A stretch of DNA of 64,000 bases, from assembly GCA_942486035.1 (NCBI GenBank), contig CALNXK010000377.1, positions 32,501 to 96,500 on the forward strand. The letters are read 5' to 3'. The translations under genes and the position numbers were made by a program. The stretch comes from Porites lobata (Eukaryota > Cnidaria > Anthozoa > Scleractinia > Poritidae). The notes below the pieces were generated by a model. It made no database searches and was not told the DNA's origin. It saw only the letters and a program-made list of their open reading frames with translations. Shown here one piece after another: positions 57,901-64,000 of this stretch (position 1 is its first letter; the number at the start of each line of letters is the position of its first letter).

Positions 57901-60900
57901 TTGCTATTATTTTTATTTTCATTCATTACCTTTCTTCGTTGAATGTCTCTCATTTGCGATCTACATTTGCGCCACGTGCGCTGTATCACACTAACAGCAC
58001 TGTGTGTTTATGTATCTTGGAAATGTATGTTTGGAAAGTCATTTCTTTATCTTCATATTTTTGTTACTAGATTATTTCTATTACCTTCTTGTAAAAAGAC
58101 AGCCAACGAGAATACAAATTTTTGAGGAAGACGGTTAGGAAACTTATTATGGAGACACTAATCACGACAGATTTTTCTGTTCTAAAACAATACAAATTTA
58201 TGAAATAAAAACTATGAAATATTTCCAAAACACCAATCTCGGCGGGAGGAAGAAGGCAAGTAAGCTTTAGGAATCTATTACTCATGTTTTATTTCTGTTT
58301 CAAAAAAGTGAAAAATAAATGAAAAATTAAAAAAAAATGACTAAATGAAAGATCACGTTCAATACCTCATTTCGTTTGATCTCTTTTCGGCGAAGGAACG
58401 TCTTCCAAACGCGTTGAATGATGCCTGCCGCTTGCTGTTTAAAGAGAAAACAATCATTCAGTCAAAAATGAGAACTGTGTATGAAACATCACTTTTATCT
58501 CTTTTATCATTATTTTTATTTTTATTCATTACCTCTCTTCGTTGAAAATCTCTCAGTTGCGATATAATTTGCTCCATGTGCCCTGTATCACACTGATAAA
58601 CGGTTACAGTATCTAAAATAATACAAATATAAAAATGCAATAGGCGACAACTTTGTCTTTCGTCTATTGTATTCCTCCAGCAATCTCATTCTATTTTTAT
58701 TTTTGTATTATTTTAAATACTGTAACCGTTTGTTCTATTCTCACTTAGCTGTTGTAGCCCCTGATGAAGACTAGTTTTGTCTAGTCGAAATATTGGGCAA
58801 ATAAATTTGTAACCTTTAGCTGTCCGATCAGCCTTCCCTTCAATTTTCAATAAATGAAAAGATCATTTCAAATACCTCCTTTCGCTGGATGTCCCTTTGT
58901 TGAAGGAACGTTCTCCAGGCATGCTGGATTAGTCCCGCCGCTAGCTGTTTAAAGAGGACACATATTTCAATCAAAATTGATAACAGTATACGAAAAGTCA
59001 CTTTTACCTTTATTTTAAAAAACTATGATTATTATACTACCTCCTGAAATGATGGAAGAGAAAACAGAAAATTGGGAGAGAAAAAGGTTACAATTGAGCG
59101 ATGCATTACTTAGCTTCTATTTCCATAACAAAATAAAAAAGCAAAATGCAGACTAAAAAGTGAATTAATAAATGAAGATAATGATAATAACAATAATGAT
59201 AATGACGAAGATGATGATGATGATGATGATGATGACGATTATGATTATCATTATTAATATCTCACACCACTAGTTGTATCGGTGGTCACGTATACCTAGG
59301 TCATCAAGCTATTTCCTATAGTCATATAGTGGATGGTTTATCATTTCCTTCTTGTGAAATGAAGGCAACTGACGAAATCGTACAAATTTGAGAGGAAGAA
59401 GACTAGTAATAAGCGTATTACAGATACACTTATGAGATTCCATTTCTAAAACAAATTTTGGCATGAAATATTTCTAATTAAAAACATAAATTCCGGTCGG
59501 AGGGAGAAGATTTAGTAAACTTTAGGGATATATTACTCATAATTTATATTTTTAAAAAAGTGAGGAAAAAATGCAAATGAATAAATAAATGAAAAGATCA
59601 CTTTTAATACCTGCTTTCGTTGGGTCTCCTTTCGGCAAAGGAACGTCTTCCAAACGCGTTGAATGATGCCTGCTGCTTGCTGTTTAAAGAGAAAACAATC
59701 ATTCAGTCAAAAATGAGAACTGTGTATGAAACATCACTTTTCTCTTTACTGTTATTATTTTTATTTTCATTCATTACCTTTCTTCGGAATGTCTCTCATT
59801 TGCGATATACATTTGCGACACGTGAGCTGTATCATGCTAACCATACTCTGGGTTTATGTATGTTGGAAATTTAAGTTTGGAAAGTCACTCTTTTATCTTC
59901 ATATTTGTTACTAGATTATTTCTATTACCTTCCTATAAAAAGAAGGCCAACAAAAACACAAATTTTGGAGGAAGACGGTTAGGAAACTTATTATGGATAC
60001 ACTCCTTCTGTTCTAAAATAATACACATATGAAATACAAACTATGAAATATTTTCAAAACACAAATTTCGGCGGGAGGAAGAGGGTAAGTAAACTTTAGG
60101 AATGTATTACTCATGCTCTATTTCAGGAGCCCGTCAAATTTGATGGGCTCCTGTCTATTTCTATTTGAAAAATTGAAAATAAAAAATGAATAAATGAAAA
60201 GATCATTTCAAATACCTCCTTTCGTTTGATGTTCTTTCGTTGAAGGAAAGTCCTCCAGGCACGTTGGATTAGACCCGCCGCTTGCTGTTCAAAGAGAAAA
60301 CATTTCAATCAAAATTGCTAGTAGTGTAAGAAAATTCACCATTATTTTTATTTTTTTCATTATATTACCTCTCTTCGTGTAATGTTTCTAAGTCGCGATA
60401 TAAATTTTCGCCATGTGCGCTGTATAACACACGCGGCCCTCTGTTTAGAGAGAAAACATAGATTAATTTTTAAAAAAATTGCTCAGTGTATATGTAAAGT
60501 AGTTTGCCGCTTTTTGTGAAATGATGGAAAGGAAAACAGAAATTTATGTGGGAAGAAGGTTAAAGTAGAGGGATGCTTACTCAGCTTTATCACTAAAACA
60601 AAGTCAATGAATATGCAAATAGATGAATTGAAATAAATAAATAAAAGTCTCATTTCTTTCGGTACTTCTACTTCTACTGCTACTTCTACTGAACATAATG
60701 ATAATGATGATGATGATGATGATGATGTATATACTCTTAGTGTTCAAATCACATCCTGCAACCTTCGTATTTGAGAACCCATCGAAGGATTCGTGCTGTT
60801 CGAAATAAGAAAGTCTTTTAAATCCGAGCCACATCAATATGCACCCCCATGTTTTCAAGATGGCCAATAGGCACGACTCTAGTTTCCACAGTTTTTTCAA

Positions 60901-60978
60901 TTCTATTGCTTAGTCTTGATATTTATCAATTTTCTCTTTCTCCTTCAGTATGGCCCTAGCATTCCCTGGATCAGCTAC

Positions 60979-61031
<53 letters not shown>

Positions 61032-61334
61032 GTCTCTATTATCACAGTCTTTGCTGGTGTTCTTTTTGTGCATCAGCCGGGCGCAAACCATGCACCTAGA
61101 GCGTCAGTCACTCAAGTCAATCATTCTGTTCATACACTGAGCACCTTTCTGAGGATTCGTGCAGATCCCAGCATGCAGATCTTTTGAATCTCTGTCATAT
61201 TAGCTCTTTCTGATACTTTCTTGATGTTTTCTACCATACCCTTCTTCACTGTACCAAGCGCACCAACAACCACAGGGATCACTACGGTTTTCATATGCCA
61301 CATTCTCTGTATTTCTAGTTCTAGGTCTTTGTAC

Positions 61335-61370
<36 letters not shown>

Positions 61371-61998
61371 CATCATTATTATCATTATTATTATTATTTG
61401 ATGTGTTTCCTTTTTTTTAAATGTTTTTATTTTATTTTATTTTTTTTTATCGATCTCTTAATCTTTAGTTACATCTTCTTATCGGAAAATTGGTACCAAA
61501 AAATGAACAGCAATAGATTTATATCTCGCCACATGGATCAGAATCTTATCCGTATTATTAGAATCAGCGCGATGACGTTTATGTCATCCACTGGGACTTT
61601 TTATAACTCTACGAAATTTCTTGGAATTTTAAATTGCGAATAAAGGCAATGAAGCCCATTTTTCCTTTTGCAAGCATTATTATTATTATTATTATTATCA
61701 TTATTATTCAGTCTCTTTTACTTAGCATGTTGCTATGTTAAAGTTGTGTTAGTGACGGTGGAATAAATTAGACAGTGGGGGAAAAGTATTTAAATATTCG
61801 TGGGTAGCTCGAAATAGTTGTCAACAGTGAAATGAAATGAAGTGAAAAACCACAATTCGGAAGGTCCTCAGTTTAGTCTCTTTTATAGCCAGTGCAGGAG
61901 CTTTGACGGGAAGAAGTTTCTAAACAACTACAAATACTATTCTTACTTGGGCCTTTTCGTCTTCAGCTTCACATAATTTCTTGTTATCTTGATTTGTG
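43271..61998 (-). CDS. Multi-IQ-motif AGC-type protein kinase
   Basis: Minus-strand gene read from 61998 to 43271; the 5' part may lie beyond the window. In transcript order: a tentative charged exon (61947-61998); up to 12 phase-0 IQ exons between 60440 and 54453; then kinase exons 53981-54121, 52553-52690, 51327-51418, 51105-51167, 49912-50044, 47226-47306, 45011-45145 and 44272-44412; and a Ser/Thr-rich terminal exon 43271-43345 (TGA). All kinase junctions agree in phase. IQ motifs (IQxxxRxxxxR-like, e.g. IQRVWKTFLRR) bind calmodulin or related EF-hand proteins, known for the motif class. The kinase keeps every catalytic motif and ends with an AGC-like tail. A calcium/calmodulin-tuned kinase, or one clustering many EF-hand partners, is inference. 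I recognise no named orthologue; the IQ-array plus AGC kinase pairing is unfamiliar to me. Introns contain a SINE, microsatellites and MITEs. Confidence 0.8.
43440..43975. repeat. ACT/ACC trinucleotide microsatellite clusters
   Basis: CTACTAC, CCACCACC and CTACCACTA runs in two clusters (43440-43552, 43765-43975). Histidine/tyrosine- or valine-rich ORFs read from them are artefacts. Located in the last intron of the IQ-kinase gene. Confidence 0.9.
45318..45358. repeat. (ATT)n microsatellite
   Basis: About 12 uninterrupted TTA units in an intron of the IQ-kinase gene. Confidence 0.9.
45723..46193 (+). mobile_element. tRNA-derived SINE
   Basis: The head resembles a tRNA: GCCCGGTTAGCTCAGTTGGG (A box) ... 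CGACTTCCAATCC (diverged B box) ... GGCCGGACCA, with an acceptor stem containing a mismatch. The body includes the widely conserved GGGACGTTAAAGAACCCAC segment, and there is an ATTTAC tandem tail (46167-46192). SINEs of this build are frequent in cnidarian and other marine invertebrate genomes. The 3' limit is uncertain; the part after about 46015 may be separate sequence. Confidence 0.75.
46768..47066. repeat. 300-bp TAG/CAG microsatellite
   Basis: Alternating GTA and GCA triplets in blocks: (GCAGTA)n, (GTA)n, (GCA)n, then an ACTAGT-type tail. Adjoins the intron just downstream of the kinase exon at 47226-47306. Confidence 0.95.
47740..48150. repeat. Palindromic element with AGTGTTTCATCACCAGATGA core
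   Basis: The central hairpin 47935-48040 is near perfect: CAGTGTTTCATCACCAGATG ... its complement. Outer arms also pair: 'attactcctcgtgcttgatatgc' against 'gtttgatttgcatttaaacattgctcc'. Intronic MITE. Confidence 0.7.
48209..48632. repeat. Diverged direct repeat pair
   Basis: Units 48209-48330 and 48510-48632 share 'aagattggg', 'tttattcggctattt.acgaa.tgaga' and 'gatcacttcga', in the same order and with about 300-bp spacing. A tRNA-like sequence on the minus strand lies between them. Confidence 0.55.
48367..48463 (-). tRNA. Degenerate tRNA-like sequence
   Basis: On the minus strand, TAGTGCAATCGG resembles an A box and GGTTCAAACCT a B box, with an extra-long segment between. Not a functional tRNA by stem pairing; probably a SINE head or pseudogene. 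Confidence 0.3.
48862..49320. other. Unidentified stretch, possible solo LTR
   Basis: Contains a TATAATG box, then GGTATTAAACTTCC and a terminal TCCGACATCCCTGC, the order expected at the end of an LTR. No second copy or internal retroelement sequence is present, so this is weak. Confidence 0.2.
50520..50995. repeat. Inverted element with AAATCGCAT tandem repeats
   Basis: AATTTATTACATCCACTTTG-AAATC at the left is inverted at 50838-50865. Between them is a run of about 24-bp units (GTTCTAAATCGCATCATTTC, 50610-50740). A second palindrome with GATTTCAAATCGAAC/GTTCGATTTTGAAATC lies at 50900-50960. Intronic. Confidence 0.65.
53008..53330. mobile_element. MITE with GGGACCTTACGA ends
   Basis: Left TAGGGACCTTACGATCCGAC-AACGGCGGCG and right complement of GCGACCTTACGAAACTACGA-CAGCGACGGC. 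No coding capacity. Intron between the first two kinase exons. Confidence 0.7.
53401..53537. repeat. Palindromic MITE (copy 2 of 2)
   Basis: GATCAATTTAGGTCTCTGGA at the left is closed by the complement TTTCAGAAACCTAAATTGATC. CCCCTCCCCTAAGCC pairs with the TTTAGGGGAGG word. Same family as 6514-6657, on the opposite side of the window. Confidence 0.8.
54225..54345. repeat. GGATTCC-rich repeat
   Basis: GATTCTAGATTCC, GGATTCTGGATTCC and GGATTCCAAATCCC words in a row; related to 20262-20690. Minus-strand ORF is a repeat artefact. Intron upstream of the glycine-loop exon. Confidence 0.55.
54900..54968 (-). pseudogene. Type A IQ exon with destroyed splice donor
   Basis: The reading frame is intact (QAAGIIQRVWKTFLRR), but the donor following the exon reads GAG|AAATTG where sister copies have CAG|GTATTG. 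The upstream acceptor is fused to duplicated sequence (CCGGCAG). It probably is not spliced in. Confidence 0.65.
55249..55265 (-). pseudogene. Remnant of a type C IQ exon
   Basis: Only the 3'-most codons (TTCAACGAAGAGGG) survive. The rest is replaced by the repeat R beginning ACGGTTACAG, and the donor is also changed. Confidence 0.5.
55273..55545. repeat. Repeat R, copy 1 (hairpin plus TGAAGACTAG stem-loop)
   Basis: A large palindrome (ACGGTTACAGTATTTAAAAT ... ATACTGTAACCGT, arms around GGTGGAGGAATAC) is followed by TAATGAAGACTAG-TTTTGT-CTAGTCGAAATATTGG and a shared 3' part ending ...CCGATCAGCCTTCC. Two more copies, at 56667 and 58600, sit at the same place in sister units. Confidence 0.8.
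56596..56655 (-). pseudogene. Truncated type C IQ exon, donor GT changed to AT
   Basis: Encodes VIQGTWSKFISQLRDFQRRE, but the donor reads GAG|ATAATG instead of GAG|GTAATG, and the 5' part of the exon is replaced by repeat R. Not spliceable in phase. Confidence 0.6.
56667..56915. repeat. Repeat R, copy 2
   Basis: Same palindrome (AACGGTTAAGTGTTTAAAAT ...) and stem-loop as copy 1, but part of the segment before GAAGACTAG is deleted and GTCGAAA reads GTCAAAA. Confidence 0.8.
57099..57210 (-). pseudogene. Type C IQ exon with lost acceptor and frameshift
   Basis: Homologous to the intact 55725-55835 exon. The acceptor TTTCAG reads TTTCTG, and a net 4-bp deletion in the 5' part of the exon shifts the frame, although the IQ segment (VIHRTWRKFISRPRNIRRRE) and the donor remain. 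Confidence 0.65.
57930..57996 (-). pseudogene. Type C' IQ exon, out of phase
   Basis: Codons for VIQRTWRKCRSQMRDIQRRK with a good donor. The only acceptor in reach (ACACACAG) leaves the exon in the wrong phase relative to the phase-0 chain. Could still be used in an alternative transcript; more likely dead. Confidence 0.45.
58532..58598 (-). pseudogene. Truncated, frameshifted type C IQ exon
   Basis: Sister of 56596-56655 with a good donor (GAG|GTAATG) but a 1-bp deletion in the TTTATATCGC segment, and the 5' part replaced by repeat R. Confidence 0.55.
58600..58840. repeat. Repeat R, copy 3 (best preserved stem-loop)
   Basis: Contains the fullest form CCTGATGAAGACTAG-TTTTGT-CTAGTCGAAATATTGG. 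The large palindrome is shorter than in copy 1. Lies next to a truncated type C exon, as the other copies do. Confidence 0.8.
59778..59842 (-). pseudogene. Type C' IQ exon with 2-bp deletion
   Basis: Homologous to 57930-57996, but TTCGTTGAATG is reduced to TTCGGAATG, shifting the frame next to the donor. The IQ core is also weakened (MIQLTCRKC). Confidence 0.6.
60962..61032. repeat. (ATT)n microsatellite
   Basis: About 17 TTA units from 60977 to 61031. Lies about 100 bp from the end of the retroelement fragment 61130-61333. Confidence 0.9.
61130..61333 (-). mobile_element. Retroelement ORF C-terminal fragment
   Basis: The minus-strand frame is open for 67 codons to TGA (61132-61130) and encodes KTVVIPVVVGALGTVKKGM, IQKICMLGSARILRKVL. 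I recognise this as the conserved tail of a reverse-transcriptase-type polyprotein common in cnidarian genomes. Its 5' side breaks off exactly at an ATT microsatellite (61334-61400), and another ATT run lies 3' of it. Pfam identity not checked. Confidence 0.6.
61334..61400. repeat. (ATT)n microsatellite
   Basis: About 20 ATT units with a few ATC variants, abutting the retroelement fragment. Confidence 0.9.
61676..61708. repeat. (ATT)n microsatellite
   Basis: About ten ATT units with one ATC. Confidence 0.85.
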
Positions 61999-62878
61999 CT
62001 ACAAAGCAAAAATAATACTGCATTAGTCGCGGTTGCGAATTTTCAAGTTTTTCTTGTTTCTAACTTTGCAGTTTGAGGCCTTTTCTCGTTTCTTTTTATT
62101 TCATGTTTGTTTGTATTTTTGTCGCTGCGATTTTCTCTTGAAAACAGTATGTTATTTGAACTCGTTTTTTTAGCCGAGTGGCGTGGCAAAAGAAGCACGC
62201 CATTCACCACGCCAGTAAGTGAGGCAGAGGTTTAAAAAATTTGGTTTTGTATCATTCTTGTTTGTATATTTGTTGCATTGGTGCCTACCTCTCACACTCT
62301 TTATATCCCAAAATATTTCTTACAGCGTTTTGTATGGCTATAAAACCTAACCAAAAGATCGGTACACCCATTTATACCAATGGCTGAATCTCAACTAACA
62401 AATTACGTCACAAACGCTACTCTTGAAGAATTCTAATTCCGCGCGCGCTAGCTGAACGCGAGATTAATGCAAACCTAATTAATTTTTGGAGATACAGCAT
62501 TGCAACTGTCCTAATTGCCTTGTAATCAGATACGCCAATTCAAACAGTAAAGAAAGACATTTAAAAATTGGAGTATCAAGTGAAAGTGACCGCTGAATGC
62601 AGGGACGGTAAATGGCGTGCTTTTTCACCGCAGGCTAATCGATATAATTTATCTAACCTGGTTTTTAACCTTGAACTCTATATTAGTTCTGCCAATAAAG
62701 TGGTTTCTGCAAAGAGTGGACCGTACAACAACCATTTAAACTGACCCATCTAAAATGAACACGTTACATAAGGAACAGTAACCCTTCGGCATTTTTCCTC
62801 GGCGGTAGTACGCCTACGTTCCTGTGATTTCTTTCATACTTTATTCTTTCTTAGATATTTTTGAGGTATCCAACATGC
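61999..62878. other. No gene recognised
   Basis: No ORF with a recognisable motif and no phase-compatible exon for the IQ-kinase gene. Contains the pair GAGTGGCGTGGCAAAAGAAG / CTGCGGTGAAAAAGCACGCC (about 62176-62196 and 62610-62634), which suggests a weak TIR element, undefined. Confidence 0.35.
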
Positions 62879-62879
62879 C

Positions 62880-63717
62880 TAATTAGCAAAATTAATAGGA
62901 TTTTGGACCACAGTTAGAAAGAAGGACTGAGCAAGAAACGGCCATTCTCGTTCACTTTCATCCTCGTCATCCTCATCCAAAATAAAGTGTGCGACGTATT
63001 CTTGTGCCATCTCTTCTTCTGAAACAGTAGTGCACTCGAAAGGATCGGTCTCTTCCTCCTCTTGGTGAAACGCTTGCAATCTAGGTAACAGACTTTGGTA
63101 TGGACCATGCTTGATACACGTTATTTGATCATCCTCCGACCCATCAAGGTTAGACGATATATAATGCGCACACCTTAAATGACTTCTTAATTACCTCTGC
63201 GGGTAACTTTTTCCAGGCTTCTAATACCCATGCCCCGGGACCCATGCAATCATTTGCTGACGCGATGGCCCTTTCATATTTCCATGCGCTGTCATTTGGT
63301 GTTCGCTTTCCGCCAGCTAATTGTCATACATCTCTCTTAAATATTCTTTCATGGGCTTATTCTAACTTACATCAGGAGCCTGGATAAACTTTGTGCAGCC
63401 ACCAGGTATAATTACAGAATCAACTTTAGCTCTGTTGAGTAGATCATTAACTCGAGGTGTTAGGTGACATCGAGATGCGTCCCATGCTAACAAGCGACGT
63501 GTGCCAAAAGAAAACGTTCCTATATAACCTCACGGCAATACTGTTCAGTCAAGGCTTCATCCATCCATCCACTGCCACTGCTAGCTATACAATACACTTG
63601 CTTTGATATTCTTCGTTTAGCCTTTTCACGTCAGTCTTGGCTCCCTTAAACACAAAGAAAGGCTTTTTTTTTCCACCGTCAGCCGTTGCAGTTAAGCAAA
63701 CTGTCGCTAGGACAAAA
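62880..63717 (-). pseudogene. Dead pogo/Tigger-type DDE transposase
   Basis: Read on the minus strand in shifting frames. Segments: TVCLTATADGGKKKPFFVFK (first catalytic Asp), SSGSGWMDEALTEQYC, LAWDASRCHLTPRV (second Asp), VDSVIIPGGCTKFIQAPDV, then ISSNLDGSEDDQI and an acidic C-terminus (DEDDEDESERE). At least three stops and two frameshifts occur, including TAG where the family has Trp after QAPDV. The DNA-binding N-terminal half should lie between 63717 and the window edge but is not recognisable. It is a relic; such genes move by a DDE cut-and-paste reaction. Confidence 0.85.
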
Positions 63718-64000
63718 GAACAGATACAACTTTTATAGCGCCGCTTAGAATGCATTTCTAGAGATTTGAAAGTACTCTGGATAAGCGAAAAAGTGTTTTC
63801 AATGCATTTAGGAGGTAACCGTGGTTGGGTGCCCCTGCTTCGCGGTTTATATTTCAGTCACTTCTGCCTCTTCTCTGCCTTGCTTGGCTGTTCAGTGGGG
63901 TAGTTTGAATATGGATATTTCACCGATTCTTGTTTTTTAAGCTATCCCACTGTATGCGACCGAATTGTCGTGTTTTCAATGAAGTAGAAACTCGCCATGA

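Larger units (their letters stand above)
54453..60440 (-). repeat. Tandem array of IQ-motif exons with introns
   Basis: Spliceable copies (minus strand, all starting and ending in phase 0). Type A (QAAGIIQRVWKTFLRR): 59611-59679, 58366-58434, 57776-57844, 56429-56497, 55093-55161. Type B (QAAGLIQHAWRTFLQR): 60216-60284, 58876-58944, 56947-57015, 55561-55629. Type C (VIQRTWRKFISRLRNI): 60369-60440, 55725-55835, and the related SAASLIQRTWRDF exon 54453-54524. A and B are 69 nt; C is 72 nt, or 111 nt in the 55725 copy, which uses an acceptor further upstream. Flanking intron sequence is duplicated too, giving a higher-order A-B-C order with units of roughly 1.2-2 kb. The 55.0 and 56.3 kb segments are virtually identical over 200 bp, so the array is still expanding. 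Confidence 0.85.

Noticed and set aside
60916..61140. Poly-leucine ORF resembling a membrane protein
   Set aside because: It is the (ATT)n microsatellite read in one frame.

Overview
This is a eukaryotic, intron-rich, AT-rich window packed with short transposable elements. Gene content and repeat style (tRNA-headed SINE, many palindromic MITEs, Penelope/LINE tails) point to a cnidarian, most likely a stony coral. The organism is an inference from homology recalled by eye; no search was run. Nothing prokaryotic (operons, RBSs, CRISPR) is present. Exon limits come from splice-site consensus and reading-phase matching, so they are predictions.

Left third (about 1-22.1 kb, + strand). A six-exon secreted protein (2319-15950) joins a signal peptide, a phospholipase A2 domain split over three exons and a C-type lectin domain. 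Its introns are filled with a 2.1-kb inverted repeat, nested MITEs and a fresh 349-bp tandem duplication. Downstream on the same strand lie exons for the C-terminal half of a von Willebrand A domain and a PLAT (lipoxygenase-homology) domain (17811-22119). They may continue the same transcript or belong to an incomplete second gene.

Middle (24.3-40.5 kb). Two housekeeping genes stand head to head: a CAAP1-like apoptosis regulator on the minus strand (24267-32074) and the mitochondrial zinc metalloprotease OMA1 on the plus strand (32914-40477). Each carries in an intron a fold-back element whose arms are roughly 10-bp-period minisatellites (31062-31765 and 34996-36055), both with recognisable target-site duplications.

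Right third (43.3-62 kb, minus strand). One long gene encodes a run of IQ (calmodulin-binding) motifs followed by a complete AGC-type protein kinase domain. Each IQ motif sits on its own phase-0/phase-0 exon of 69, 72 or 111 nt. The exons have been multiplied with their introns into a higher-order array (54.4-60.5 kb): 12 copies look spliceable, and at least seven are broken, truncated or deleted. This evolving exon array coupled to a kinase is the most striking object in the window.

The right edge (62.9-63.7 kb) holds a dead pogo/Tigger-type DDE transposase. Between genes and in introns there are many MITEs, a mariner-like element, LINE/Penelope-like fragments, a tRNA-derived SINE and long trinucleotide microsatellites.
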